A stretch of DNA of 36,202 bases, from positions 1 to 36,202 of the forward strand of contig CAMCDQ010000020.1 of assembly GCA_945873505.1 (NCBI GenBank), read 5' to 3'. Every line of letters begins with the position of its first letter. Position 1 is the stretch's first letter. Position numbers and translations under genes: made by a program. This document shows, one piece after another, positions 14,412-23,012 of this stretch. The notes under the pieces were generated by a model. It did not search any database. It had not been told where the DNA came from and saw nothing but the letters and a program-made list of their open reading frames with translations. This DNA comes from Chitinophaga pinensis (lineage in GTDB: Bacteria > Bacteroidota > Bacteroidia > Flavobacteriales > Flavobacteriaceae).

Positions 14412-16274
14412 GTGAATTATTTATCTGTTGAAAATATCTCTAAATCTTTTGGAGAAAGAACGCTTTTTGAAAATATCTCTTTTGGGATTAATAAAGACCA
14501 AAAAATTGCATTTATAGCTAAAAATGGTTCGGGAAAAACCACTATTATGAACATCATTAATGGTTTTGACGAGCCTGATACTGGACAAGTGGTGCTTAGA
14601 AAAAGCATTAGAATGGCTTTTTTATCGCAAGACAATAAATTGCAAGAAGAATTGACGATTGAGGAAAGCATTTTTGCGTCGGATAATGAGAGTTTGAAGG
14701 TGATTGAAGCTTATGAAAAAGCGTTGGAGAACCCTGAAGATGAAGAGGCGTATCAAAAAGCATTTGACGGAATGGACCAACATAATGCTTGGGATTTTGA
14801 AACGCAATACAAGCAAATTTTGTTCAAATTGAAGTTGGAAGATTTCAAATTAAAAGTCAAAAATCTTTCGGGTGGACAGAAAAAAAGGTTGTCATTGGCG
14901 ATTATTTTAATCAATCGTCCTGACTTGTTAATTCTTGACGAACCTACGAATCACCTAGATTTAGAGATGATTGAGTGGTTGGAAAGTTATTTTGCCAAAG
15001 AAAATATTACGTTGTTTATGGTTACACACGACCGTTTCTTTTTAGAGCGCGTTTGTAATGAAATCATTGAATTGGACAACGGAAAAATATACCAATACAA
15101 AGGAAATTATTCTTATTATTTAGAGAAAAAAGAAGAGCGAATTGCTTCGGAAAATTCGAGTGTGGACAAGGCGCAAAACTTGTTTGTGAAAGAATTGGAA
15201 TGGATGCGACGCCAGCCAAAAGCGAGAACGTGCAAGAGCAAATCGCGTCAGGATGATTTTTATGAAATTAAGGAAAAAGCACAAAGTCGCCGTCGTGAAA
15301 ACGTGGTAGAATTGGAAATTAATATGGAACGTATGGGAAGCAAAATTATTGAGCTTCACAAAATTTCAAAGAAATTCAAGGATCACGTGATCTTGGATAA
15401 TTTCAATTTCGATTTTCAACGTGGCGAACGCATTGGGATTATTGGTAAAAATGGAACTGGAAAATCTACTTTTTTGAACTTGCTTACAGGAACACTTCCG
15501 CTGGATAGCGGGAAAGTAGTTGTGGGAGAAACAATAAAAATTGGGTATTACACGCAAAGTGGCATCAATCCAAAACCGGGGCAGCGCGTGATTGATGTGA
15601 TTAAGGAATACGGGGAATATATTCCATTGACGAAAGGAAAAATTATTTCGGCTTCGCAATTATTGGAACGGTTTTTATTTGACAGCAAAAAACAATATGA
15701 TTATGTAGAAAAATTGAGTGGTGGCGAGTTGAAACGACTATATTTATGTACGGTTTTGATTCAGAATCCTAACTTTTTGATTCTTGATGAGCCAACGAAT
15801 GATTTGGATATTGTGACGTTGAATGTTTTGGAAAGTTTCCTTTTGGATTATCCTGGTTGCTTGTTGGTGGTTTCTCATGACAGGTATTTTATGGATAAAA
15901 TCGTTGATAATTTATTTGTTTTTAGAGGTCAAGGTGTGATAGAAAACTTCCCTGGAAATTACTCCGACTTTAGAGCGTATGAAGACAGTGCGGATGTGGC
16001 GCAAAAAGAAGATAACAAATCGGAAAAGAAAGATTGGAAGCAAAACAACCCAACTGGAAATTTGACTTTTAATGAGCAGAAAGAATTTCAGAAAATTGAA
16101 AGAGAAATCAAGGATTTAGAAATTGATAAAGCCAAAATTGAGCAATTGTTTTCAGACGGAAAAGTGGCAGAAAACGATATTGAGAAAAAGGCTAACGAAT
16201 TGAAAAATATCATTACCAAAATGGAAACGAAAGAAGAACGCTGGTTTGAACTTTCGAGTAAAATGGAAGGGTAA
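14412..16274 (+). CDS. ABC-F family ATPase (Uup-like)
   Basis: This protein of about 620 residues has two ABC domains in one chain and no membrane segments, as in ABC-F proteins that act on the ribosome. Domain 1 has AKNGSGKTT, LSGGQKKRLSLA and LDEPTNHLDLE. Domain 2 has GKNGTGKST, LSGGELKRLYL and LDEPTNDLDI. The interdomain linker is rich in charged residues (RRQPKARTCKSKSRQ), and a C-terminal coiled coil (about 550-620) is the Uup-type extension. I choose GTG at 14412 (VNYLSVENISKSFGERTLF) because that is the usual start and because an upstream TTG lies in the -7 box. It could be a translation factor rather than a resistance protein. Confidence 0.92.
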   Translation: MNYLSVENISKSFGERTLFENISFGINKDQKIAFIAKNGSGKTTIMNIINGFDEPDTGQVVLRKSIRMAFLSQDNKLQEELTIEESIFASDNESLKVIEAYEKALENPEDEEAYQKAFDGMDQHNAWDFETQYKQILFKLKLEDFKLKVKNLSGGQKKRLSLAIILINRPDLLILDEPTNHLDLEMIEWLESYFAKENITLFMVTHDRFFLERVCNEIIELDNGKIYQYKGNYSYYLEKKEERIASENSSVDKAQNLFVKELEWMRRQPKARTCKSKSRQDDFYEIKEKAQSRRRENVVELEINMERMGSKIIELHKISKKFKDHVILDNFNFDFQRGERIGIIGKNGTGKSTFLNLLTGTLPLDSGKVVVGETIKIGYYTQSGINPKPGQRVIDVIKEYGEYIPLTKGKIISASQLLERFLFDSKKQYDYVEKLSGGELKRLYLCTVLIQNPNFLILDEPTNDLDIVTLNVLESFLLDYPGCLLVVSHDRYFMDKIVDNLFVFRGQGVIENFPGNYSDFRAYEDSADVAQKEDNKSEKKDWKQNNPTGNLTFNEQKEFQKIEREIKDLEIDKAKIEQLFSDGKVAENDIEKKANELKNIITKMETKEERWFELSSKMEG

Positions 16275-16304
16275 ATCAAATTATTCCAATATAAATATGA
16301 ATTT

Positions 16305-16805
16305 ATGTTATATCGAATAAGAACTTATTTGCAATTTCTTTGGAACTCCAAAAACGAACATGGTGTTCATTCGCCATTTATATTTCTATTGGTGACAAAA
16401 TGTTTTTATGCTAAAACAGAAATGAAACCCTTTTTCTCTAACTTTCAAGTCAAAACAAAGAAAGAAAAACTATTAAATCGGGTGTTTCATTACTTTGAAT
16501 TTCAAGAAGGTCTTTACATTCCTGAAAATAAAACAAACGCTTCTTCTGATGCCAAAATTGATTTTGTGTTTGTTGATGTTACTTATTTTAATATAAATAC
16601 TTTAGCTTTGGATGCTATTTTAGACAAAACCAACAACGATACATGTTTAATTTTTGATGGAATATACCGCAGTTCTGCAAATAATTTATTTTGGAAAACA
16701 ATCATTCAAAATCCTAATTTTACTGTTACAATTGACACTTTTATTTACGGTTTTGCCTTTGTAAGAAAAGAACAAGTAAAGGAACATTTCGTAATTCGGG
16801 TTTAA
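16305..16805 (+). CDS. Internally shortened class I SAM methyltransferase homologue
   Basis: This 166-residue protein keeps the ends of a flavobacterial class I methyltransferase family. The N-terminus SKNEHGVHSPFIFLLVTKCF and the C-terminus TVTIDTFIYGFAFVRKEQ are both clear family blocks, as is DTCLIFDGIY. As I recall the family is about 230-240 residues. The middle, which should hold the SAM-binding loop (LELGTSLG-type), is absent: the sequence passes from LLNRVFHYFEFQEG directly into KIDFVFVDVTYF. The usual FDD is FDG. With no frameshift or stop, it is either a decayed in-frame deletion or a protein with a new role. It follows the ABC-F gene by 30 bp on the same strand. Confidence 0.75.
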   Translation: MLYRIRTYLQFLWNSKNEHGVHSPFIFLLVTKCFYAKTEMKPFFSNFQVKTKKEKLLNRVFHYFEFQEGLYIPENKTNASSDAKIDFVFVDVTYFNINTLALDAILDKTNNDTCLIFDGIYRSSANNLFWKTIIQNPNFTVTIDTFIYGFAFVRKEQVKEHFVIRV

Positions 16806-16931
16806 ATTTAAATTCAATACGTTAAAAAAAGAGCCGTAATTAGGAAATCACTACTTCCTTTTTGTACTTTTAAACCCACGAAAAATAAATGCAGGATTAT
16901 TTAACTAATTAAAATTGAATTCCAAATAAAA

Positions 16932-17618
16932 ATGGCAAATCCACTCATTCAAATTACGAATATTAAAAGAGATTTTGTTCTTGGAAACGAAATCGTTTAT
17001 GTCCTAAAAGGAATTGATTTAGAGATAAATAAAGGAGAATATGTAGCATTGATGGGACCTTCAGGTTCTGGAAAATCTACTTTGATGAATCTTTTGGGAT
17101 GTTTGGACACGCCAACTTCTGGAAGTTATATTTTGAATGGAAAAGACGTCAGTAAAATGCACGATGATGAATTAGCCGAAATTCGCAATAAAGAAATTGG
17201 TTTTGTATTTCAAACTTTTAATCTTTTGCCCCGAACAACTGCTTTAGATAATGTGGCATTACCAATGGTTTATGCTGGATTTTCAAAATCTGAAAGAAAA
17301 GTTAGAGCCGAAGAAGTTTTGAATCAAGTGGGTTTAGCAGACCGAATGGATCACCAGCCCAACCAACTTTCAGGCGGACAAAGGCAGCGTGTGGCGGTTG
17401 CGAGAGCATTGGTAAACAACCCTTCCATCATTCTTGCGGATGAACCAACAGGAAATTTAGACAGTAAAACATCCGAAGAAATTATGAAATTGTTTGGTGA
17501 TATTCACAAATTGGGAAATACCGTAATTGTTGTTACCCACGAAGAAGAAGTTGCGGCTTACGCCCATAGAATCATCCGTTTGCGAGATGGAATGATTGAA
17601 AGTGATATTACGAAATAA
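16932..17618 (+). CDS. ABC transporter ATP-binding protein (LolD/MacB type)
   Basis: This 228-residue ABC ATPase has Walker [10 protein letters not shown] (42-50), the signature [15 protein letters not shown], Walker [14 protein letters not shown], and a switch His in [32 protein letters not shown] is the block typical of the LolD/MacB/FtsE group, which powers type VII exporters including lipoprotein release and macrolide export. No permease gene is adjacent, so the partner is encoded elsewhere. A gap of 126 bp separates it from the preceding gene; it holds a weak hairpin (AGGAA/TTCCT at 16842-16859). Confidence 0.93.
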   Translation: MANPLIQITNIKRDFVLGNEIVYVLKGIDLEINKGEYVALMGPSGSGKSTLMNLLGCLDTPTSGSYILNGKDVSKMHDDELAEIRNKEIGFVFQTFNLLPRTTALDNVALPMVYAGFSKSERKVRAEEVLNQVGLADRMDHQPNQLSGGQRQRVAVARALVNNPSIILADEPTGNLDSKTSEEIMKLFGDIHKLGNTVIVVTHEEEVAAYAHRIIRLRDGMIESDITK

Positions 17619-17623
17619 TTTTT

Positions 17624-17712
17624 GATTTTAGATTTAAGACTTTAGATTGCCTCGGCGGTTCGTCCTCTGGAATTAGAAACTGGTTGTTTCTGCAATATCT
17701 AAATCTAAAATC
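17624..17712. repeat. Inverted repeat between the ABC ATPase and adenosyltransferase genes
   Basis: GATTTTAGATTTA at 17624-17636 is matched by its complement at 17700-17712. The roughly 60 bases between include a smaller hairpin (GAAAC-TGGTT-GTTTC) and a GC-richer tract, CCTCGGCGGTTCGTCCTCTG. The structure may be a dispersed Flavobacterium repeat or a transcription stop; it has no T-run. Confidence 0.6.
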
Positions 17713-17739
17713 ATAAATCATAAATCTAAAAAATGAAAA

Positions 17740-18309
17740 ATGAAAGTATATACAAAAACTGGAGATACAGGAACAACGGCACTTTTTGGAGGTACAAGAG
17801 TTCCTAAAGATCACATTAGAATAGAAAGTTACGGAACGGTAGATGAATTGAATTCGCATATTGGATTAATTCGCGACCAAGAAATGAATGCGCATTATAA
17901 AGATATTTTGATAGAAGTTCAAGATAGATTGTTTACTGTTGGAGCAATTTTAGCCACACCGCCTGAAAAAGCAGTTAAGAAAAATGGAGAATTGCGATTG
18001 AAAAATCTTGGCATTATAGAAAGTGATGTTGAATTATTAGAAAATGAAATCGACGCAATGGAAGATTCGCTTCCACCAATGACTCATTTCGTTCTACCTG
18101 GCGGACATACAACTGTGTCATATTGTCATATTGCCCGTTGCGTTTGCCGCCGTGCAGAACGCTTAGCGGTACATTTAGACCACAATGAACCCGTTGATGG
18201 GAACGCTATTAAGTACTTGAACCGCCTTTCTGACTACCTTTTTGTGTTGGCACGGAAGTTGAGTTATGACTTGAAAGCGGATGAAGTGAAATGGATTCCG
18301 AGGAAATAG
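17740..18309 (+). CDS. Cob(I)yrinic acid a,c-diamide adenosyltransferase, PduO type
   Basis: This 189-residue ATP:corrinoid adenosyltransferase makes adenosylcobalamin from cob(I)alamin. The ATP-binding N-terminus KVYTKTGDTGTTALFGG, the YGTVDELNSHIG motif, and CVCRRAERLAVHL with YLNRLSDYLFVLAR are all present. Length matches the trimeric PduO family. The organism probably either salvages or makes cobalamin, though no other cobalamin gene is in the window. It follows the ABC ATPase after an inverted repeat. Bases 18310-18434 downstream contain short repeats of TATTCAGTT but no gene. Confidence 0.95.
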   Translation: MKVYTKTGDTGTTALFGGTRVPKDHIRIESYGTVDELNSHIGLIRDQEMNAHYKDILIEVQDRLFTVGAILATPPEKAVKKNGELRLKNLGIIESDVELLENEIDAMEDSLPPMTHFVLPGGHTTVSYCHIARCVCRRAERLAVHLDHNEPVDGNAIKYLNRLSDYLFVLARKLSYDLKADEVKWIPRK

Positions 18310-18434
18310 TGTTCCGTATTCAGTTTAAAAGTGAAAAATTAGTATTCAGTTGACAACTTATTACTATTAAAACTGACCAATGACTACTAAAAACAGACGT
18401 TCTTAACTATTTTGTAAAATAAATGGATTTTTAC

Positions 18435-18464
18435 TTGACTTTTTAAGTAAAAAATTTATTTTTG
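18435..18464 (+). promoter_or_regulatory. Promoter of the DUF2795 gene
   Basis: TTG (18435-18437), 19 nt, then TATTTTTG (18457-18464) is the best full match to the Bacteroidota -33/-7 promoter in the window. It lies 24 nt upstream of the ATG at 18488. Confidence 0.7.
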
Positions 18465-18487
18465 CATAAACTAAAAATAAGTATAAA

Positions 18488-18709
18488 ATGTATTGGACAT
18501 TAGAATTAGCATCTTATTTAAGTGATGCACCGTGGCCTGCGACCAAAGATGAACTTATTGACTACGCTATTAGAGCTGGTGCGCCACTTGAAGTAGTAGA
18601 AAACCTTCAATCTATAGAAGATGAAGGAGAGATATATGAATCGATGGAAGAAATTTGGCCGGATTATCCAACCGACGAAGATTATCTTTGGAACGAGGAT
18701 GAATATTAA
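18488..18709 (+). CDS. DUF2795 domain protein
   Basis: This 73-residue acidic protein opens with MYWTLELASYLSDAPWPATK and includes ELIDYAIRAGAPLEVVENLQ, the DUF2795 core. The C-terminal third is Glu/Asp/Tyr-rich. The family is widespread in Bacteroidota and, from my recollection, often sits upstream of secA, as it does here (92 bp apart). A terminator and a separate secA promoter lie between, so they are independent transcripts. Function is unknown. Confidence 0.88.
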   Translation: MYWTLELASYLSDAPWPATKDELIDYAIRAGAPLEVVENLQSIEDEGEIYESMEEIWPDYPTDEDYLWNEDEY

Positions 18710-18728
18710 AAAAATATTAAAACCAATG

Positions 18729-18755
18729 AAAAGTCTCCAACGAGGCTTTTTTTTT
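18729..18755 (+). terminator. Terminator of the DUF2795 gene
   Basis: AAAAGTCTC pairs with GAGGCTTTT (one G-T wobble) around the loop CAAC and is followed by TTTTT. It lies 20 bp past the stop codon. Confidence 0.85.
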
Positions 18756-18758
18756 GGT

Positions 18759-18766
18759 TAAATTTG
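18759..18766 (+). promoter_or_regulatory. -7 box of the secA promoter
   Basis: TAAATTTG is an exact TAnnTTTG match directly after the DUF2795 terminator. It implies a leader of about 30 nt before the secA ATG at 18802, and excludes an upstream in-frame start at 18754. Confidence 0.55.
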
Positions 18767-18801
18767 CGTACCTTATTATAAATAGAAATAGAAATCATAT
18801 T

Positions 18802-21800
18802 ATGAGTTTCATAAATAGCATACTTAAAGTCTTTGTAGGTGATAAATCTCAAAAAGATGTTAAAGCATTACAAGGAAATATAACCAAAATTAAAGCATTT
18901 GAAAGCGCTTTAGAATCATTGTCACACGACGAATTGAGAGCTAAAACTGCTTATTTCAAAGATTTAATCCAACAAGCTCGTTCCGAGAAAGATGCTAAAA
19001 TTGCTTCCCTTCAAACAGAAGTTGAAACCATTGAAGACATCGATAAAAGAGAAGATCTTTATTTAGAAATAGATGCTCTTGAAAAAGAAGCGTATGAAAT
19101 TTCAGAAAAAACATTAAACGAAATTCTTCCTGAAGCTTATGCTGTAATCAAAGAAACTGCAAAACGTTTTAAAGACAATACCGCGATAAAAGTTACTGCT
19201 ACCGCAAAAGACAGAGAACTTTCTGCATCGAAAACCTATATTACAATTGAAGGCGAAAATGCTGTTTGGGCAAATTCTTGGAGTGCTGCTGGAAAGCAAA
19301 TCACCTGGGATATGGTTCATTATGATGTACAATTAATAGGTGGGATGGTACTTCACGGTGGAAAAGTTGCAGAAATGCAAACGGGTGAAGGAAAAACATT
19401 GGTGGCAACCTTACCTCTTTATTTGAATGCATTAACTGGAAACGGCGTGCATTTAGTAACCGTAAATGATTATTTGGCAAAAAGAGATAGTACTTGGAAA
19501 GCGCCATTATTTGAATTTCACGGATTGACTGTAGACTGTATTGACAACCACCAACCAAATTCTGACGAAAGAAGAAAAGCATACGAAGCAGACATAACTT
19601 ATGGAACAAATAACGAATTTGGTTTTGATTATTTGAGAGATAATATGGCACATTCGCCTACCGATTTAGTACAAAGAAAACACAATTACGCAATAGTTGA
19701 CGAGGTCGATTCTGTATTGATTGATGATGCAAGAACGCCATTAATTATTTCTGGTCCAGTTCCCCAAGGCGATCGTCACGAGTTTAATGAATTAAAACCA
19801 AAAATTGAAAACCTAGTAAGTCTTCAAAAACAATTAGCGAATGGTTTTTTAACAGAAGCCAAGCGTTTGATAAAAGAAGGAAACACGAAAGATGGAGGTT
19901 TCAACTTATTGCGTTCGTATAGAAGTTTGCCTAAAAATAAAGCGTTAATCAAATTTTTAAGTGAAGAAGGAATCAAACAATTGCTTCAAAAAACTGAAAA
20001 TCAATATTTGCAAGACAACAAAAGAGACATGCATCTTGTGGATGAGGCGTTGTATTTTGTAATTGAAGAAAAAAATAATCAAGTTGAATTATCCGATAAC
20101 GGAATTAAGTTTCTTTCTAAAGACACCGATAGTAATTTCTTCTTACTTCCAGACATTGGGACTGAAATTGCAGCTATTGAAAAGAAAAAATTAGACAAAG
20201 ATGCTGAAGCTGAGGAAAAAGAAAAATTATTTCAGGATTTCAGTATCAAAAGTGAGCGTATTCACACCTTAACACAATTGCTTAAAGCCTATTCTCTTTT
20301 TGAAAAAGATGTAGAATATGTAATCATGGACAATAAAATCATGATTGTTGATGAGCAAACGGGTCGTATTATGGATGGTCGTCGTTATTCTGATGGTTTG
20401 CACCAAGCAATTGAAGCGAAAGAAAACGTGAAAATTGAAGCTGCTACGCAAACATTTGCAACAGTAACTTTACAAAATTACTTTAGAATGTACAGCAAAT
20501 TATCAGGTATGACTGGAACTGCTGTTACAGAGGCTGGTGAACTTTGGGAAATTTACAAATTGGATGTTGTAGAAATTCCTACGAACCGACCAATGTCAAG
20601 ACACGATAAAGAAGATTTGATTTATAAAACTACCCGTGAAAAATTCAATGCTGTAATTGAAGATGTAACTGAATTATCAGCAGCGGGAAGACCGGTATTA
20701 ATTGGTACAACATCAGTAGAAATTTCAGAATTATTGAGTAGAATGTTGAAAATGCGTGGTGTAGCGCACAACGTTTTGAATGCAAAAATGCACAAACAAG
20801 AAGCCCAAATTGTTGAAGAAGCCGGAAAAGCTGGAGTTGTTACCATTGCAACCAATATGGCGGGACGTGGAACGGATATAAAATTATCCGCAGAAGTGAA
20901 AGCTGCTGGAGGTTTGGCAATTGTGGGAACAGAACGCCACGATTCCCGTCGTGTTGACCGTCAGTTGAGAGGTCGTGCAGGTCGTCAAGGAGATCCTGGA
21001 AGTTCACAATTTTATGTGTCTCTTGAAGATAATTTGATGCGTTTATTTGGTTCAGAGCGAGTTGCAAAAGTGATGGACAGAATGGGATTGAAAGAAGGCG
21101 AAGTAATTCAGCATTCGATGATGACCAAATCTATTGAAAGAGCCCAGAAAAAAGTAGAAGAAAACAACTTTGGTGTTCGTAAACGTTTGTTAGAATATGA
21201 TGATGTTATGAATGCGCAACGTGAAGTAGTTTACAAGCGTCGTCGTCACGCTTTGTTTGGAGAGCGTTTGAAATTGGATATTGCCAATATGATGTATGAT
21301 ACTTGCGAATTGATTGTGAATAACAATAAAATGGCAAATGATTTCAAGAATTTTGAATTTGAATTGATTCGCTATTTTTCCATAACATCGCCAGTTTCTG
21401 AAAGTGATTTCTTGAAATTGACTGATATGGAATTAACTGGAAAAACGTATAAAGCGGCTTCTGTTTATTACATTGAAAAAACAGAAAGAAGTGCTAGAGA
21501 AGCGTATCCAATAATTAAAAATGTATTTGAAGATCGTGGAAACCGTTTTGAGCGTATCGTAATTCCTTTTTCAGATGGAATAAAATCGCTAGAAGTAATA
21601 ACCAATTTGAAACGCGCCTACGAAACACAGGGAAAACAATTGGTAGCTGATTTTGAAAAAAACATCACTTTAGCGATTGTTGATGAAGCTTGGAAAAAGC
21701 ACTTGCGTAAAATGGACGAATTGAAACAATCAGTTCAATTAGCGGTTCACGAACAAAAAGATCCTTTACTAATTTATAAATTCGAGGCGTTTAATTTGTT

Positions 21801-22143
21801 TAGCAACATGTTAAATGGTGTAAATAAAGAAGTTATTTCATTCTTATTTAAAGGCGATTTACCACAACAAAATGCACCGAAAATTCAAGAAGCTAAAGAA
21901 GTGCGTCAGAAAGAAAATTACAAAATAAGTAAGGAAGAAATTGTAAGCAGTGAAAGTGCTAATCGGGAAGCAGGAGAAACCCAACAACGACAAGTTACCG
22001 AAACTATAGTTCGTGAAATGCCGAAAATTAACAGAAATGATACTGTGAAAATTCAGCAGGTTTCATCCGGTACAATTGAAGAAATGAAATTTAAAAAAGC
22101 TGAAAGTTTATTGGCTTCAGGCGAATGGATTTTGGTTAATTAA
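18802..22143 (+). CDS. secA: Preprotein translocase ATPase SecA
   Basis: This 1113-residue SecA motor drives proteins through SecYEG. I see Walker [11 protein letters not shown] (191-200), Walker B with [16 protein letters not shown], the helicase motif [12 protein letters not shown], and [14 protein letters not shown]. It is about 200 residues longer than E. coli SecA because of insertions in the N-terminal region (a charged coiled-coil near 55-105) and around 335-500, as in other Bacteroidota. The C-terminus ends in [19 protein letters not shown] and lacks the usual CxCxSG zinc tail that binds SecB. ATG at 18802 ([17 protein letters not shown]) is chosen because the longer frame starts inside the promoter. 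Confidence 0.97.
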   Translation: MSFINSILKVFVGDKSQKDVKALQGNITKIKAFESALESLSHDELRAKTAYFKDLIQQARSEKDAKIASLQTEVETIEDIDKREDLYLEIDALEKEAYEISEKTLNEILPEAYAVIKETAKRFKDNTAIKVTATAKDRELSASKTYITIEGENAVWANSWSAAGKQITWDMVHYDVQLIGGMVLHGGKVAEMQTGEGKTLVATLPLYLNALTGNGVHLVTVNDYLAKRDSTWKAPLFEFHGLTVDCIDNHQPNSDERRKAYEADITYGTNNEFGFDYLRDNMAHSPTDLVQRKHNYAIVDEVDSVLIDDARTPLIISGPVPQGDRHEFNELKPKIENLVSLQKQLANGFLTEAKRLIKEGNTKDGGFNLLRSYRSLPKNKALIKFLSEEGIKQLLQKTENQYLQDNKRDMHLVDEALYFVIEEKNNQVELSDNGIKFLSKDTDSNFFLLPDIGTEIAAIEKKKLDKDAEAEEKEKLFQDFSIKSERIHTLTQLLKAYSLFEKDVEYVIMDNKIMIVDEQTGRIMDGRRYSDGLHQAIEAKENVKIEAATQTFATVTLQNYFRMYSKLSGMTGTAVTEAGELWEIYKLDVVEIPTNRPMSRHDKEDLIYKTTREKFNAVIEDVTELSAAGRPVLIGTTSVEISELLSRMLKMRGVAHNVLNAKMHKQEAQIVEEAGKAGVVTIATNMAGRGTDIKLSAEVKAAGGLAIVGTERHDSRRVDRQLRGRAGRQGDPGSSQFYVSLEDNLMRLFGSERVAKVMDRMGLKEGEVIQHSMMTKSIERAQKKVEENNFGVRKRLLEYDDVMNAQREVVYKRRRHALFGERLKLDIANMMYDTCELIVNNNKMANDFKNFEFELIRYFSITSPVSESDFLKLTDMELTGKTYKAASVYYIEKTERSAREAYPIIKNVFEDRGNRFERIVIPFSDGIKSLEVITNLKRAYETQGKQLVADFEKNITLAIVDEAWKKHLRKMDELKQSVQLAVHEQKDPLLIYKFEAFNLFSNMLNGVNKEVISFLFKGDLPQQNAPKIQEAKEVRQKENYKISKEEIVSSESANREAGETQQRQVTETIVREMPKINRNDTVKIQQVSSGTIEEMKFKKAESLLASGEWILVN

Positions 22144-22159
22144 ATTTTAATACTAGAAT

Positions 22160-22197
22160 AAAATGCTCCGATTGCTATTGCGGTTGGAGCATTTTTT
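22160..22197 (+). terminator. Terminator of secA
   Basis: AAATGCTCCGATTGC pairs with GCGGTTGGAGCATTT (several G-T pairs) around a TATT loop and is followed by a T-run. It is 17 bp past the secA stop. Confidence 0.9.
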
Positions 22198-22277
22198 ATA
22201 ATTAATACTTCCAAATAAAAATATTTTTTTTATCTTTACTTATGTAAATTCGATACTAACAATTAAAACTTAATATC

Positions 22278-22394
22278 ATGGCAAAGAGTCAAGACGCAAA
22301 AAAAACACAAAAAAAAGAACCTTTAAAAACCGCTAAGGAAAAGAAAGAGGAGAAAAGAGAAAAGAAAAACAGTCCTAAAAGAGATTAAATAAAT
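22278..22394 (+). CDS. Small Lys-rich basic protein, 38 residues
   Basis: This short frame opens MAKSQDAKKTQKKEPLKTAK and continues with a charged tail ending KKNSPKRLNK. Lys and Glu make up most of it, and it is likely disordered. It lies between the secA terminator and its own hairpin at 22392-22430, so it is a discrete unit of its own. I believe similar short basic proteins occur near secA in other flavobacteria, but cannot confirm it. It could bind nucleic acid or ribosomes; no function is shown. Confidence 0.6.
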
Positions 22395-22430
22395 AACCCT
22401 TTCGATTATGAAATCTGAAAGGGTTACTTT
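22392..22430 (+). terminator. Terminator of the basic peptide gene
   Basis: TAACCCTTTC at 22392-22401 pairs perfectly with GAAAGGGTTA at 22415-22424, followed by CTTTTT. The stop codon of the small gene is the first base of the stem, so termination immediately follows translation. Confidence 0.8.
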
Positions 22431-22445
22431 TTAAATAAACATATT

Positions 22446-22838
22446 ATGCCAAATACCACAACCTATTCTTTGTTTTTTAACCGTGTAAAGGAAAGCATTT
22501 CTGAGGGGACTTTTGCCAAACTTACTATGGCAAAAACAATTGGAAATACTCAATTAATGAATATTTACATTCGAACAAATGTGGATGAAATTCAGCTAAA
22601 ATTGGCTTTGACTTTCAAATTTCAAACCGAGGAAGAAATAAAGATTTTACCAATTGAAGAAGGTTTGAACGAGCTAATTCCCTACATCAACAATCCTTTT
22701 ATGTCGGCTTTGCTTTTTACAACCGAAGCGGATGTAACGATGAAATTGAATAAAAAAAGAGTGGCAACTATTACGGAGCAAGCACCAACTTTCAAAAATG
22801 CAGATCCGATTTTATTGGAATATTTGTCTGGAAAATAA
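22446..22838 (+). CDS. Conserved-looking hypothetical protein
   Basis: This 130-residue protein is not recognised. It is soluble, without signal peptide or membrane segment, starting MPNTTTYSLFFNRVKESISE. Alternating strand-like segments (LMNIYIRTNVDEIQLKLAL, FKFQTEEEIKILP) suggest an alpha/beta fold. It has no cysteine and no apparent catalytic motif. The gene begins 51 bp after the basic peptide and follows its terminator. A repeat-rich intergenic stretch lies downstream. Codon use and AT content match the neighbours. Confidence 0.7.
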   Translation: MPNTTTYSLFFNRVKESISEGTFAKLTMAKTIGNTQLMNIYIRTNVDEIQLKLALTFKFQTEEEIKILPIEEGLNELIPYINNPFMSALLFTTEADVTMKLNKKRVATITEQAPTFKNADPILLEYLSGK

Positions 22839-23010
22839 ACACAGATTTCACAGATTTTCACAGATTTATAAGTTGAGAAAATTAAACTGCAAATTCGCAA
22901 ATTAAAACCAAAAATAAACACGTATTGCACAAATTTTCACAGATTAAAAATACTTGCTATTTGCTTAGCGAACCTTTTGTAAAACTTTGCGCTCTTTGCG
23001 GTTAAAAAAA
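22839..23010. repeat. Degenerate intergenic repeats
   Basis: CACAGATTT-type units recur at 22841-22867 and again near 22938. A second module, TTAGCGAACCTTTTGTAAAA followed by TTTGCGCTCTTTGCGGTTA, lies at 22967-23004. Both are of the kind I recall as common between genes in Flavobacterium. They lie between convergent genes with no gene inside and no clear terminator. Confidence 0.55.
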
Positions 23011-23012
23011 AA

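Noticed and set aside
18754..18801. N-terminal extension of SecA
   Set aside because: It begins at the T-run of a terminator and runs through a -7 box; the normal SecA start is at 18802.
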